Assembly (NCBI RefSeq): GCF_003646465.1
Contig: NZ_QZEX01000008.1
Span: forward strand, 124,001 to 188,000
Direction: 5' to 3'
Source: Chachezhania antarctica
Lineage (GTDB): Bacteria; Pseudomonadota; Alphaproteobacteria; Rhodobacterales; Rhodobacteraceae
DNA: 64,000 nucleotides
Shown: positions 29,491 to 39,189 of the stretch, one piece after another
How positions within the stretch are numbered: position 1 is the stretch's first letter
Layout of the letters: each line of letters opens with the position of its first letter
Notes under the pieces: generated by a model
The model's input: only the letters and a program-made list of their open reading frames with translations
Database searches by the model: none
Told to the model about the DNA's origin: nothing
Made by a program: the position numbers and the translations under genes

Positions 29491-30684
29491 TTAGCCCTTG
29501 ACCGCTTTCACGATCTTTTCGGCGCCGTCCGACAGGTTGTCGGCGGCAATGACATTCAGGCCGGAGGTGTTGATGATCTCCTTGCCCTGATCGACATTGG
29601 TGCCCTCCAAACGCACGACCAGCGGAACCTTCAGGCCCACTTCCTTCACGGCCGCGACCACGCCTTCGGCGATCACGTCGCAGCGCATGATGCCGCCGAA
29701 GATGTTCACCAGGATGCCCTTCACGTTGGGGTCCGAGGTGATGATCTTGAAGGCTTCGGTCACCTTCTCGGTCGTGGCGCCGCCGCCCACGTCGAGGAAG
29801 TTCGCAGGCTCCGCCCCGTAGAGCTTGATGATGTCCATCGTGGCCATCGCAAGACCCGCGCCGTTGACCATGCACCCGATCTCGCCATCCAGCGCGATGT
29901 AGTTCAGGTCGTACTTCGAGGCTTCCAGTTCCTTCGGATCTTCTTCCGTCTCGTCGCGCAGCTCGGCAATGTCGGGCTGGCGGTACATCGCGTTGCCATC
30001 GAAGCCCAGCTTGGCGTCGAGCAGCTTCAGTTCGCCCTTGTCGGTGACGATCAGCGGGTTGATCTCCAGCATCTCCATGTCCTTCTCGAGGAAGGCCTTG
30101 TAGAGAATGCCCATCAGCTTGACGCACTGCTTGACCTGCGCGCCTTCCAGCCCCAGCGAAAAGGCGATGCGGCGGCCGTGGAACGGCTGGTAGCCAGTGG
30201 CCGGATCGACCGAGAAGGACAGGATCTTGTCGGGGGTCGAATGCGCGACCTCTTCGATGTCCATGCCGCCTTCGGTCGAACACACGAACGACACCCGGCT
30301 GGTCACGCGGTCGATCAGCAGCGCAAGGTACAGTTCGCGATCGATGCCGGCGCCGTCTTCGATGTAGATCCGGTTGACCTGCTTGCCTGCGTCGCCGGTC
30401 TGGTTGGTGACCAGCGTGCGGCCGAGCATCTTGCGCGCTTCCTCGGCGGCTTCCTCGACCGACTTCGTCAGGCGCACGCCGCCCTTTTCGCCTGCCGACG
30501 CTTCCTTGAAGCTGCCCTTGCCGCGGCCGCCCGCATGGATCTGCGCCTTGACCACCCAGAGCGGGCCGTCGAGCTCGCCCGCGGCGGTCTTGGCATCTTC
30601 GGGGTTCAGCACGGCCCGGCCGTCGCTGACCGGCGCGCCGTACGAGCGCAGAAGCGCCTTGGCCTGGTATTCGTGAATGTTCAT
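29491..30684 (-). CDS. sucC: succinyl-CoA synthetase subunit beta
   Basis: This 397-residue ATP-grasp subunit starts [22 protein letters not shown] and has the nucleotide-binding [30 protein letters not shown] and [13 protein letters not shown]. It is the first gene of the suc operon on this strand. AGAAGGA lies 8 bases before the ATG. The upstream 100-140 bp carry two sets of regulatory repeats (30749-30779 and 30789-30823). Confidence 0.97.
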   Translation of the reverse strand: MNIHEYQAKALLRSYGAPVSDGRAVLNPEDAKTAAGELDGPLWVVKAQIHAGGRGKGSFKEASAGEKGGVRLTKSVEEAAEEARKMLGRTLVTNQTGDAGKQVNRIYIEDGAGIDRELYLALLIDRVTSRVSFVCSTEGGMDIEEVAHSTPDKILSFSVDPATGYQPFHGRRIAFSLGLEGAQVKQCVKLMGILYKAFLEKDMEMLEINPLIVTDKGELKLLDAKLGFDGNAMYRQPDIAELRDETEEDPKELEASKYDLNYIALDGEIGCMVNGAGLAMATMDIIKLYGAEPANFLDVGGGATTEKVTEAFKIITSDPNVKGILVNIFGGIMRCDVIAEGVVAAVKEVGLKVPLVVRLEGTNVDQGKEIINTSGLNVIAADNLSDGAEKIVKAVKG

Positions 30685-30748
30685 CCAAACAGTCCTTCTA
30701 GCGGCAATTGCTCATGTAGTGGCACAGGGAAAAGGCCGCGCTAAGCTC

Positions 30749-30779
30749 TTTCGCACCTCGAGGTCGATTTTTCGCACCT
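30749..30779 (-). promoter_or_regulatory. direct repeat AGGTGCGAAA before sucC
   Basis: In sucC sense, AGGTGCGAAA occurs twice (plus-strand TTTCGCACCT at 30749-30758 and 30770-30779), exactly 21 bp apart, between the tandem palindromes and the sucC start. The two-turn spacing suggests binding on one DNA face. The same decamer occurs upstream of the mcl2-like gene at 35343. Confidence 0.5.
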
Positions 30780-30788
30780 TTCACTCTT

Positions 30789-30823
30789 TTTGTGATCACA
30801 CGCTCGAAAGCTGTGATCACAAA
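30789..30823. promoter_or_regulatory. tandem palindromic operator before sucC
   Basis: TTTGTGATCACA (30789-30800) and TGTGATCACAAA (30812-30823) each contain the perfect palindrome TGTGATCACA; the centres are 21 bp apart. The same structure with one base change and the same spacing lies upstream of sdhC. It probably binds two dimers of one transcription factor. The spacing within each palindrome does not fit CRP (TGTGA-N6-TCACA) or FNR. Confidence 0.75.
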
Positions 30824-30952
30824 CCTTCGCCGCGGCCCTCCGCAGGGGAAACACAGAACACCGATTCGTTTGGACGTCGAGGCCGAGGGTACTGGAATTT
30901 CCACGTTTTGCCGGGCAATGTGGTTGCCAGAGTTTGAAACGGGATCCTGTGC

Positions 30953-31699
30953 ATGTTTCGCAAGCCAAGCGGCCTTCGCTATCGCCGATACTTGAGGCAG
31001 CTTCACGCCTCGGCCGTGTTCGACTGGTATCTGGAAGTCGGCTGCCGCAACGGGCTGAGCTTTGCGCCGGTGCGCAGCAAGACAATCGCCGTCGATCCCT
31101 ACTTCCGCATCGAAAGCAATGTGATCAACGAAAAGCCCGCAATGCTGGCCTTCCAGCAGACGAGTGACGATTTCTTCGCCAGCGGCGTGCTGCAGCAACT
31201 GGGCATTCGGCTCGATTTCGCGTTCCTGGACGGGATGCATCTGTTCGAATACCTCTTGCGCGATATCATCAACACCGAGGCCAGAATGGCGCCGGGCGGG
31301 GTAATCGCCCTGCACGATTGTTGCCCGTTCGATTCCGGGATGACGACCCGCGATCTGGACAATCTGCCGAAGGACGCCTGGACTGGAGACGTGTGGAAGG
31401 TGCTGCCGATCCTGGCGCAGTACCGGTCCGATCTGCAGGTCACGGTGCTGGATTGCCGGCCGACCGGGCTTGTTCTCGTCACCGGACTCGACCCCGAAAA
31501 CCGGGTGCTGCAATCGAACTACGATGCCATCGTCGCCGACTGGTCGGGTGTGCATATCGATGGCTACGGCCCCGACAGGTTCTATGACGGGTTCGAATAT
31601 ACCGATGCCGGTCAGAACATGGCGGCGGATTTTCCGCAGTTCGCGGCCGTTCGCAAAAGCCCGGAAACGATCAGAAAGCCGGAGTATGCCACGCCGTAA
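30953..31699 (+). CDS. class I SAM-dependent methyltransferase-like protein
   Basis: This 248-residue protein has a Rossmann methyltransferase pattern: FDWYLEVGCRNGLSF (motif I region), TIAVDPYFRI (motif II acidic end) and DFAFLDGMHLFEYLLRDIINTEARMAPGGVIALHDC. It resembles methyltransferases found in polysaccharide or glycan clusters. Its 3' end overlaps the glycosyltransferase gene by 14 bases, so the two form a pair on the plus strand between mdh and sucC, opposite to the flanking TCA genes. Confidence 0.75.
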   Translation: MFRKPSGLRYRRYLRQLHASAVFDWYLEVGCRNGLSFAPVRSKTIAVDPYFRIESNVINEKPAMLAFQQTSDDFFASGVLQQLGIRLDFAFLDGMHLFEYLLRDIINTEARMAPGGVIALHDCCPFDSGMTTRDLDNLPKDAWTGDVWKVLPILAQYRSDLQVTVLDCRPTGLVLVTGLDPENRVLQSNYDAIVADWSGVHIDGYGPDRFYDGFEYTDAGQNMAADFPQFAAVRKSPETIRKPEYATP

Positions 31700-32804
31700 G
31701 GCCACCGCATCGACGATGCCAAGTTTCCCGACGACAGGAAGCGATTGGATCTCGCGCATCGATGCGGTCGAAGACGCGACGGTCGTCACCGCCTACAATT
31801 CCCATCGGCGGCAGAAGGCCGGTGTGCTGGATGCGCAGGGCGATTACGTCGATCACGGGATCGTATGGCGTTTCGACAAGCGCATGACCCTGGCGCCCGA
31901 CATGCCGGAACGGGTGAAGGGCCATCTTGAGGGGCGCTGGATCTGGGGCGGGATCCTGTTCGATCATTTCGGCCATTTCCTGGTGGAAAGCCTGTCGCGG
32001 CTCTGGGCGGCGCATGCGGGGGAGCGGTTCGACGGGATCTGCTTCATCCCCAAGCGCCGGGGCCGGTCGGGCGGGCTGAAACCCTATCAGGAAAACGTCC
32101 TGCAGGCCTTCGGCATAACGGCGCCGGTCCGACTGCTGAACCGCCCGGCGCGGGTCGATACCCTTCTGGTGCCGGGGCAAGCCTTCGGGCTGGGCGCGCT
32201 GGCGCAGGGGGCGCCGGTGATGCACGATGCGGTGCACGCCCATTTCGGCACCGATATCGCCCCGGACGGGCCCGAGCGGCTTTATGTCTCGCGTACCGGG
32301 CTGGGGATGGAGGCAGGCGCCATCGTGGGCGAGGCCGATATCGAAGCACATCTGGCCGCCGAAGGTTACGAAATCTTCCATCCTCAGGATCACGATCTGG
32401 CCACCCAGATCGCCCGCTACAAGGCTGCGCGGAAACTGGTCTTTGCCGATGGCTCGGCCGGGCATCTCTATGCCTATGTCGGGCGGGCCGATCAGGACGT
32501 GGCCTATATCCTGCGCCGGTCGTTCTGGACCGAAGGCCCGATCGATCACATCACCGGCTTTACCGGGAAGGCGCCGCTGGTCGTCGATACGGTGGCGCGG
32601 GAATGGGTGCCCGCCTTCCGCAACAAGGCCTATCGCGGGATGGCCTATGCCGAACACGACATGCCGGCGCTCCAGGCCAGGCTGATCGAGGGGGGCTTCA
32701 TCGCGCCCGGGCCGGTCTGGCCCAATGCCGAAAGCGACCGGGGCCTAGCTTACCTGCAGGAGCGCCGGATCGCCGGTGATTTCAAGCTGGTCGAGACCGC
32801 CTGA
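31686..32804 (+). CDS. glycosyltransferase family 61 (DUF563) protein
   Basis: The product of about 372 residues shows the GT61 pattern: WGGILFDHFGHFLVESLSRLW (donor-side His/Glu), RLYVSRTG and a late IFHPQDHDLATQIARYKAARKLVFADGSAGHLY. Family members transfer xylose, GlcNAc or similar sugars in plants and animals. Bacterial members sit in surface glycan loci, and the acceptor is unknown here. It overlaps the methyltransferase gene. ATG 31716 (MPSFPTTGSDW) is an alternative start. Confidence 0.78.
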   Translation: MPRRKATASTMPSFPTTGSDWISRIDAVEDATVVTAYNSHRRQKAGVLDAQGDYVDHGIVWRFDKRMTLAPDMPERVKGHLEGRWIWGGILFDHFGHFLVESLSRLWAAHAGERFDGICFIPKRRGRSGGLKPYQENVLQAFGITAPVRLLNRPARVDTLLVPGQAFGLGALAQGAPVMHDAVHAHFGTDIAPDGPERLYVSRTGLGMEAGAIVGEADIEAHLAAEGYEIFHPQDHDLATQIARYKAARKLVFADGSAGHLYAYVGRADQDVAYILRRSFWTEGPIDHITGFTGKAPLVVDTVAREWVPAFRNKAYRGMAYAEHDMPALQARLIEGGFIAPGPVWPNAESDRGLAYLQERRIAGDFKLVETA

Positions 32805-32811
32805 CACGAAA

Positions 32812-32838
32812 AAGACCCGGCTGGTATGGCCGGGCCTT
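32812..32838. terminator. hairpin between GT61 gene and mdh
   Basis: AAGaCCCGGC (32812-32821) pairs with GCCGGGcCTT (32829-32838) with one mismatch, between convergent genes. Confidence 0.6.
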
Positions 32839-32860
32839 CAGGATCAGGTTGGATGATCGC

Positions 32861-33865
<1,005 letters not shown>

Positions 33866-33955
33866 CTATTGGGCGAGCACGCAAGCCTGCCGGCGGGGCG
33901 GGGACGGGGATTGCCCGGAATAGGGGCGCTGGACAGGAAAGAAAAAGGGGCAGTC

Positions 33956-34744
33956 GTGGCCGAAATCGATTGGTATCTCCTGGCCGTGGCGGCCCCCGCG
34001 GTGCTGTTCGCGGCAATTTCCAAGGCCGGGTTCGGGTCGGGTGCGGCGTTCGCGTCGGCCGCCTTCCTGGCCATCGTGCTGGAGCCGGGCACGGCCATCG
34101 CGCTGATGCTGCCATTGCTGATGCTGATCGACGCGGCGACCCTTGGTCCCTACTGGCGGAAGTGGAGCGGACGGGACGCGGCGCTGCTGATCCTGACCGC
34201 ATTGCCGGGCGTTGCGCTGGGGGCGTGGCTTTACACAATCGTGGACGCCGATGTCTTCCGGTTCCTGATAGGTACGATTGCCCTGGGTTTCGTCGCATGG
34301 CGGCTGCTGCAGGGCCGGATCCAGGCGCGGCAATCCGGCGCAGGCCGGAAGTCAGACGCCGATGCACCGATGACGGCCGGGCGCATGGCGGGCGCCACGG
34401 TGGCCGGTGCGACGGCCGGCTTTACCAGCTTCGTAAGCCATGCCGGCGGTCCGCCGGTCGCGATGTACCTGCTGTCGCGCCCCATCGACAAGACGCGCTT
34501 CCAGGCGACGACGGTGCTGGTCTTCTGGGCGATCAACATCTCAAAGGTCGTGCCTTATGCGATGCTGGGCCTGTTCACCGCCCCGTTGCTGTGGGCGGAT
34601 CTGATGCTTGCGCCCGTGGCCCTGTTCGGGGTCTGGCTGGGCGTCCGCGCACATCGCGCGGTGTCGGAGCGCTGGTTCTTCGCGCTGGCTTACCTGTTTC
34701 TCAGCCTGACAGGGGCCAAGCTGGTCTGGGATGCGCTGACCTGA
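33956..34744 (+). CDS. TauE/SafE family sulfite/organosulfur exporter-like protein
   Basis: This 262-residue membrane protein has about eight transmembrane helices in two halves, split by a hydrophilic loop near 125-145. The repeat signature FGSGAAFASAAFLAIVLEPGTAIALMLPLLMLID in the first half and GATAGFTSFVSHAGGPPVAMYLLS in the second are typical of the TauE/SafE family. Members are thought to export sulfite, sulfoacetate or similar anions, but the substrate cannot be told. Start GTG 33956 follows AAAAAGGGG. It is divergent from mdh. Confidence 0.85.
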   Translation: MAEIDWYLLAVAAPAVLFAAISKAGFGSGAAFASAAFLAIVLEPGTAIALMLPLLMLIDAATLGPYWRKWSGRDAALLILTALPGVALGAWLYTIVDADVFRFLIGTIALGFVAWRLLQGRIQARQSGAGRKSDADAPMTAGRMAGATVAGATAGFTSFVSHAGGPPVAMYLLSRPIDKTRFQATTVLVFWAINISKVVPYAMLGLFTAPLLWADLMLAPVALFGVWLGVRAHRAVSERWFFALAYLFLSLTGAKLVWDALT

Positions 34745-34828
34745 TGGTCGGCTGGAAAGATGCGCTGGCCGACCCCGCAAGGCAGGGCCAGCGCCGGTGT
34801 TGTGGCGCGGACCTGAAAATACCGGTCC

Positions 34829-35155
34829 TCAGGCGTCGTGTCCTGCGGCCGGCAGGAGTTCGGCCAGGCGTTCGAACGATTGGCCCGAGGCGACGAGGCA
34901 GGTCATGCCGTTGGGCATGGTAACCGTGATCGTCCACGAACCGGTTTCCGGGTTCGCGAATTGTTCTACCACTTGATTGTTTGCGCCAAGCCCGATGCTT
35001 TGCCGGGTCTCGCCGTAACCTTCCGCCAGACGATCAACGACCGATTCCCGCGGGCCGCAATTGCGGCTTTGTGCGTAGGCCATCGTGGCAGTGACCGTGA
35101 ACACGCCGAGCGCCGCAGCCGGCAGGATGGAGTGCGCGAAGAATTCCTTCAACAT
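34829..35155 (-). CDS. small secreted protein of unknown function
   Basis: This 108-residue protein starts with a signal peptide (about 1-30, ending TATMAYAQS) and then has a compact domain with two cysteines (NCGPRESV ... GMTCLVASGQSFERL). Start ATG 35153-35155 follows AAAGGG; upstream in-frame codons do not look coding. It is likely periplasmic, with a disulfide. It has no known domain. Confidence 0.75.
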   Translation of the reverse strand: MLKEFFAHSILPAAALGVFTVTATMAYAQSRNCGPRESVVDRLAEGYGETRQSIGLGANNQVVEQFANPETGSWTITVTMPNGMTCLVASGQSFERLAELLPAAGHDA

Positions 35156-35490
35156 GGGTTCTACCCTTTCAGCGAAGCCCGACGTCCCGGATGGGCGTGC
35201 CGCGATGCGACACACCGGGCCGGCGGACCCAGATGCAAGATTGCCGGACCTCTTTCTTGCTGCCCGTGCGGTGCCAGCGTGATTCGGCGTTCTACCGAGA
35301 CGGCCTTCTGACACCGGTCCGACACTGCAAACTGTGCCTAACAGGTGCGAAAGTCTGGTTAACGCAGCGCCCGCCCAATTGCGCAGGTGCAGAAAATGCG
35401 AGACGAATGCGCCCGACCGTGCCTGAGGGGCTTGAACTTTCCTGTCGTTGATGTCCTGTCGCACGAAAGATTATTGCACAGGAGCTTGCC
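35156..35490. promoter_or_regulatory. divergent promoter region of the mcl2-like gene
   Basis: 335 bases with no gene. AGGTGCGAAA at 35343-35352 matches the repeat before sucC and has the same orientation to its gene. A near copy with one extra base (AGGTGCAGAAA, 35385-35395) starts 42 bp downstream. AGGAG precedes the mcl2-like start. No clear -10/-35 pair was found. Confidence 0.45.
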
Positions 35491-36348
35491 ATGGACCCGC
35501 GCAGCCGTCCCTACCGTTCGGTCCTTTATATCCCTGCCTCCAAGCCCCGCGCGCTGGACAAGGCCCGCGGCCTGCCGGTCGATGCGATCATCTTCGATCT
35601 GGAAGATGCCGTGTCGGCGGACGAAAAGGAGAACGCCCGCGGCACGCTGGCCGAGGCGCTGAAACGGGGCGGTTATGGTCAACGCGCGAAGATCGTCCGG
35701 ATCAACGGGTTCGACACGCCCTGGGGCGCGGATGACGCGAAGGCGGCTGCGGCGATGGACGCCGATGCTATTCTTCTGCCCAAGGTTGAAAGCCCCGCAC
35801 AGCTCGATGAACTTGCCGCGATCACCGGCGACATGGCCCTTTGGGCGATGATGGAAACGCCGCGCGGCATGCTGAACGCGGCCCAGATCGCGACCCACCC
35901 GAAGCTGGAAGGCATGGTCATGGGCACGAACGACCTGGCGAAAGAACTGGATACCCGCTTCCGCGCCGACCGTTTGCCGATGATGACGGGCCTTGGCCTG
36001 TGCCTGCTGGCTGCGCGGGCCGAGGGGCTGGTGATCGTCGATGGCGTCTACAACAAGTACCTCGATGAAGACGGGCTGTGGGACGAAAGCGTTCAGGGCC
36101 GCGACATGGGGTTCGACGGCAAGACGCTGATCCATCCCGCCCAGGTGGACGGCGCGAACAAGGCCTTCGCCCCGTCAGAGGAGGAGATCGACCTTGCCAA
36201 GCGCCAGATAGCCGCGTTTGAAGAGACCGAGGCCTCTGGCCAGGGGGTTGCGGTGGTCGACGGCAAGATCGTGGAGAACCTTCACGTTGCCACCGCCCGC
36301 GACCTTCTGGCAAAAGCGGAGGCGATTGCAGCGCTGCAAGCGGGGTAG
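35491..36348 (+). CDS. mcl2: malyl-CoA lyase/thioesterase family protein (mcl2-like)
   Basis: This 285-residue TIM-barrel CoA-ester lyase of the HpcH/CitE family starts RPYRSVLYIPASKPRALDKA. It has IIFDLEDAV (Mg ligand Asp), ILLPKVESP, WAMMETPRGMLNA (Glu ligand) and GFDGKTLIHPAQV. In Rhodobacter, Mcl1 cleaves malyl-CoA and beta-methylmalyl-CoA, and the shorter Mcl2 is a (3S)-malyl-CoA thioesterase. The length and the neighbourhood (nnrU, DUF1737, mch) favour the Mcl2 type, but lyase activity is not excluded. It acts at the end of the ethylmalonyl-CoA pathway. Confidence 0.8.
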   Translation: MDPRSRPYRSVLYIPASKPRALDKARGLPVDAIIFDLEDAVSADEKENARGTLAEALKRGGYGQRAKIVRINGFDTPWGADDAKAAAAMDADAILLPKVESPAQLDELAAITGDMALWAMMETPRGMLNAAQIATHPKLEGMVMGTNDLAKELDTRFRADRLPMMTGLGLCLLAARAEGLVIVDGVYNKYLDEDGLWDESVQGRDMGFDGKTLIHPAQVDGANKAFAPSEEEIDLAKRQIAAFEETEASGQGVAVVDGKIVENLHVATARDLLAKAEAIAALQAG

Positions 36349-36355
36349 GCGAGCC

Positions 36356-36910
36356 ATGGCGTGGATTTTGTTGATTGCGGGGGTCGCACTCTGGTGGGCG
36401 GCGCACCTGTTCAAGCGGGTCGCGCCCGAACGGCGCGCCGCGATGGGCGACAAGGGCAAGGGGCTGGTGGCCCTGTGCCTGCTGGTCTCCATCGTGCTGA
36501 TGGTCGTGGGCTTCCGAAGCGCCCCCTACGTCCATGTGTGGACACCGCCATGGGGGCTGACGCATCTCAACAACCTGCTGATGATCGTCGCGGTCTTCCT
36601 TCTCACCCCGGCGCCGAAGCGCGGGCGGCTTCTGAACGGGGCGCGGCATCCTATGCTGACGGGGTTCGCCATCTGGGCGATCGCCCACCTGCTGGTGAAC
36701 GGCGATCTGGCCGGTATCGTGTTGTTCGGCGGCCTGCTGCTGTGGGTCCCGGTCGAGATCGCGGCGATCAACAAGGCCGAACCGACATGGGAGAGCCGCG
36801 CACCGGGCAAGTGGGCGATGGACGCTATGTTTCTTGTCGCCTCGGCCGTGGTGGTGGGCCTGATCGGCGTCATCCACCTGTTCTTCGGCCTTTATCCGTT
36901 CGGTCATTAA
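36356..36910 (+). CDS. NnrU family membrane protein
   Basis: This 184-residue protein has five to six hydrophobic helices. Typical NnrU features are an N-terminal WWAAHLFKR and the later HPMLTGFAIWAIAHLLVNGD. NnrU was named from denitrification loci and is related to the plant carotene isomerase Z-ISO; its bacterial role is unclear. It lies 7 bases after the mcl2-like gene and 9 before the DUF1737 gene, so it is in the same operon. Confidence 0.85.
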   Translation: MAWILLIAGVALWWAAHLFKRVAPERRAAMGDKGKGLVALCLLVSIVLMVVGFRSAPYVHVWTPPWGLTHLNNLLMIVAVFLLTPAPKRGRLLNGARHPMLTGFAIWAIAHLLVNGDLAGIVLFGGLLLWVPVEIAAINKAEPTWESRAPGKWAMDAMFLVASAVVVGLIGVIHLFFGLYPFGH

Positions 36911-36919
36911 GGGGGACCC

Positions 36920-37126
36920 ATGGCCACGATCTATCGCTTCCTGTCCGAGGACGACACGTCCGCCTTCTGCCACAAGGTCAGCGCGGCGCTTGCCGCCGGC
37001 TGGTCCCTGCACGGCGCGCCGACCTACGGCTTCGATGCTGCACGCGGCGTGATGCGCTGCGGGCAGGCCGTGGTGAAGGATATCGACGCGGACTACACGC
37101 CCGACATGAAACTGGGAGCGCAATAG
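36920..37126 (+). CDS. DUF1737 domain protein
   Basis: This 68-residue small cytosolic protein has the DUF1737 pattern (CHKVSAALAAGWSLHGAPTYGFD followed by MRCGQAVVKD). Its function is unknown; related domains are found alone or with cofactor enzymes. It has GGGGG before ATG, follows nnrU by 9 bases and is directly followed by mch (ATG 37127). Confidence 0.85.
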   Translation: MATIYRFLSEDDTSAFCHKVSAALAAGWSLHGAPTYGFDAARGVMRCGQAVVKDIDADYTPDMKLGAQ

Positions 37127-38158
37127 ATGGCCAAGACCAACCCGGGCCGGTTCTTCGAGGACTATTCCATCGGGCAGGTCATGGACCATGCCGTGCCACG
37201 GACCGTGTCGGGCGGGGAGCGGGCGCTGTACCATGCGCTCTATCCCGCGCGGCATGCGCTCTATTCCTCGGACGAATTCGCGCGGGCGAGCGGGCTGCCG
37301 GAAAGCCCTATGGACGACCTGGTGGCGTTTCACGTTGTCTTCGGCAAGTCGGTCCCGGACGTGTCGCTGAATGCGGTCGCCAACCTTGGCTATGCCGACG
37401 GGCGCTGGCGGAAGCCGGTCTATGCAGGCGATACGCTGCGGTCGTCGTCCGAGGTGATCGGGCTGAAGCAGAATTCGAACGGCAAGACCGGGGTCGTCTA
37501 TGTCCGCACCAAGGGGCTGAACCAGCGCGACGAGGTCGTGATGGAGTATGTCCGCTGGGTGATGGTCCGGAAGAACGATCTGGACGCACCTGCGCCCGAG
37601 ACGGTCGTGCCGGAACTGGCGAAGGTGGTGGACCCGGAGACGCTGGCGGTGCCCGAGGGCCTGGACTTCTCGGGCTACGACTTCACGCTGGCGGGGGAGC
37701 CCTATCGCTGGGCCGACTACGAGGTGGGCGAGAAGATCGACCATGTCGACGGCGTCACCATCGAGGAAGCCGAGCACATGCTGGCCACGCGGCTGTGGCA
37801 GAACACGGCCAAGGTGCATTTCGACGCGACCTTCCGGCCCGACGGGCAGCGGCTGATCTATGGCGGGCACGTGATTTCGATGGCGCGGGCGCTGTCGTTC
37901 AACGGGCTGGCCAATGCGCAGATGATCGTGGGCCTGAACGGGGGCGCCCATGCGAACCCGTGTTTTTCGGGCGATACGGTGCGAGCGTGGACCGAGGTTC
38001 TGGACAAGGCCGAAACAGCGGCGCCCGGTGTCGGTGCGCTTCGCCTGCGGCTGGTGGCGACCAAGGGCGTCGTCGATTTCAAGCTGAAGGACGACGCGGG
38101 CAAGTACCTGCCCGAGATCCTGCTGGATCTGGATTACTGGGCTCTGGTGCCTGTCTGA
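37127..38158 (+). CDS. mch: mesaconyl-C1-CoA hydratase
   Basis: This 343-residue protein has two hot-dog (MaoC-like) halves: FFEDYSIGQVMDHAVPRTV in the first and the second hydratase motif region near 195-260 (YEVGEKIDHVDGVTIEEAEHM). Length and order match mesaconyl-CoA hydratase, which converts mesaconyl-CoA to beta-methylmalyl-CoA in the ethylmalonyl-CoA pathway. It directly follows the DUF1737 gene. Confidence 0.88.
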   Translation: MAKTNPGRFFEDYSIGQVMDHAVPRTVSGGERALYHALYPARHALYSSDEFARASGLPESPMDDLVAFHVVFGKSVPDVSLNAVANLGYADGRWRKPVYAGDTLRSSSEVIGLKQNSNGKTGVVYVRTKGLNQRDEVVMEYVRWVMVRKNDLDAPAPETVVPELAKVVDPETLAVPEGLDFSGYDFTLAGEPYRWADYEVGEKIDHVDGVTIEEAEHMLATRLWQNTAKVHFDATFRPDGQRLIYGGHVISMARALSFNGLANAQMIVGLNGGAHANPCFSGDTVRAWTEVLDKAETAAPGVGALRLRLVATKGVVDFKLKDDAGKYLPEILLDLDYWALVPV

Positions 38159-38180
38159 AGTTTTGCGGGCGGTCCTGTCC

Positions 38181-38219
38181 GGATCGCCTGCGGACGGCCC
38201 ACCCGCCCGCAGGCGATCC
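38181..38219. terminator. hairpin after mch
   Basis: A perfect 13-bp inverted repeat (GGATCGCCTGCGG, 38181-38193, with 38207-38219) with a 13-nt loop lies 22 bases after the mch stop. There is no clear T run, so it may be a weak terminator. Confidence 0.55.
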
Positions 38220-38297
38220 TCACGCTTTGGGCGTCACCTTTTGGCGAGTGAGGCGAAGGGTGCTTGGCGTGACGCACGAGTCCCCTAGACTGGGCAC

Positions 38298-38963
38298 ATG
38301 ATCCGGTCCCGCGCATTGATACTGTCATTCTGTCTTGCCACCCCGCCTGTCGCGGCCTGCGAACTGGCACTGGCGCTGGCGGTGGATGTCTCCGGCTCCG
38401 TCGATCCGGGCGAGTACCGGTTGCAGATGGACGGGCTGGTCGAAGGCTTGCGGGATTACGTCGTCTCCGAAGCGCTGGTCCGGGCCGAGGCCGAGGTGAG
38501 CCTTGTGCAATGGTCCGGTTCCTCGCGCCAGCGGGTGTCGGTGCCGTGGACCCGGATCGACAGTTACGAGGCGCTGGACGACCTGACCGCGGAAATCGCC
38601 ACCGCCCCGCGTGTGTGGCGCAATTTCTCGACCGCGATCGGCGAGGCGCTGGATTTCACGATGCAAAGTTTCGACAGCGTGGATCATTGCCGGCGGATGG
38701 TCATCGACGTATCGGGCGACGGGGTGTCGAACGAAGGTATCGCGCCGACCGGGATCCACCCGGACCTGAGACGCCGTGGCATCACCGTCAATGCCATCGC
38801 CATCGAGGAAGGCGACGCCGAGCTGACCGCCTATTTCTTCGAGAACGTGATCATGGGGGAGGGGGCTTTTGTCGTCACCGCCCTGACCTTCGAGGACTAT
38901 CCGGCGCGGATCCGGCGCAAGCTTCTGCGCGAAGTGGCCCGGGCCACCGCCGCGGCGGAATGA
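38298..38963 (+). CDS. secreted VWA-like (DUF1194) protein
   Basis: This 221-residue protein has a signal peptide (about 1-20, ending PVAAC). Its von Willebrand A-type domain carries the metal-site motif DVSGSVD, RRMVIDVSGDGVSNEG and ITVNAIAIEEG. DUF1194 proteins are common in Rhodobacteraceae and their role is unknown. The Cys at the signal peptide end (AACELA) could be lipidated, though the lipobox is weak. Confidence 0.82.
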   Translation: MIRSRALILSFCLATPPVAACELALALAVDVSGSVDPGEYRLQMDGLVEGLRDYVVSEALVRAEAEVSLVQWSGSSRQRVSVPWTRIDSYEALDDLTAEIATAPRVWRNFSTAIGEALDFTMQSFDSVDHCRRMVIDVSGDGVSNEGIAPTGIHPDLRRRGITVNAIAIEEGDAELTAYFFENVIMGEGAFVVTALTFEDYPARIRRKLLREVARATAAAE

Positions 38964-39189
38964 GGCCACCCGCGCCCGTCGGATGGTTTCACGGGACTGC
39001 AATGGTTGTCTGGAAATAGACATCTAGATTGGCGCGACGTCAGGGGCATACCGCTACAAAACAAGGCGTTTCCGACCCTTTCCGGCGTCGCTGCGCTGCG
39101 GAAAAGGCCTGTCACGAATCTGAAATGTTCCGTATAGAATGCGTGTCCAAAGAATCGCTGGAAAGATCCCAATCCATGATGTTTGACCA

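Noticed and set aside
30789-30823. CRP or FNR site
   Set aside because: CRP needs TGTGA-N6-TCACA and FNR TTGAT-N4-ATCAA. Here TGTGA and TCACA abut with no spacer, so these factors do not fit.
35918-37951. 677-codon minus-strand open frame opposite nnrU-mch
   Set aside because: Antisense to four recognisable genes; His/Arg/Pro-rich composition typical of a false frame.
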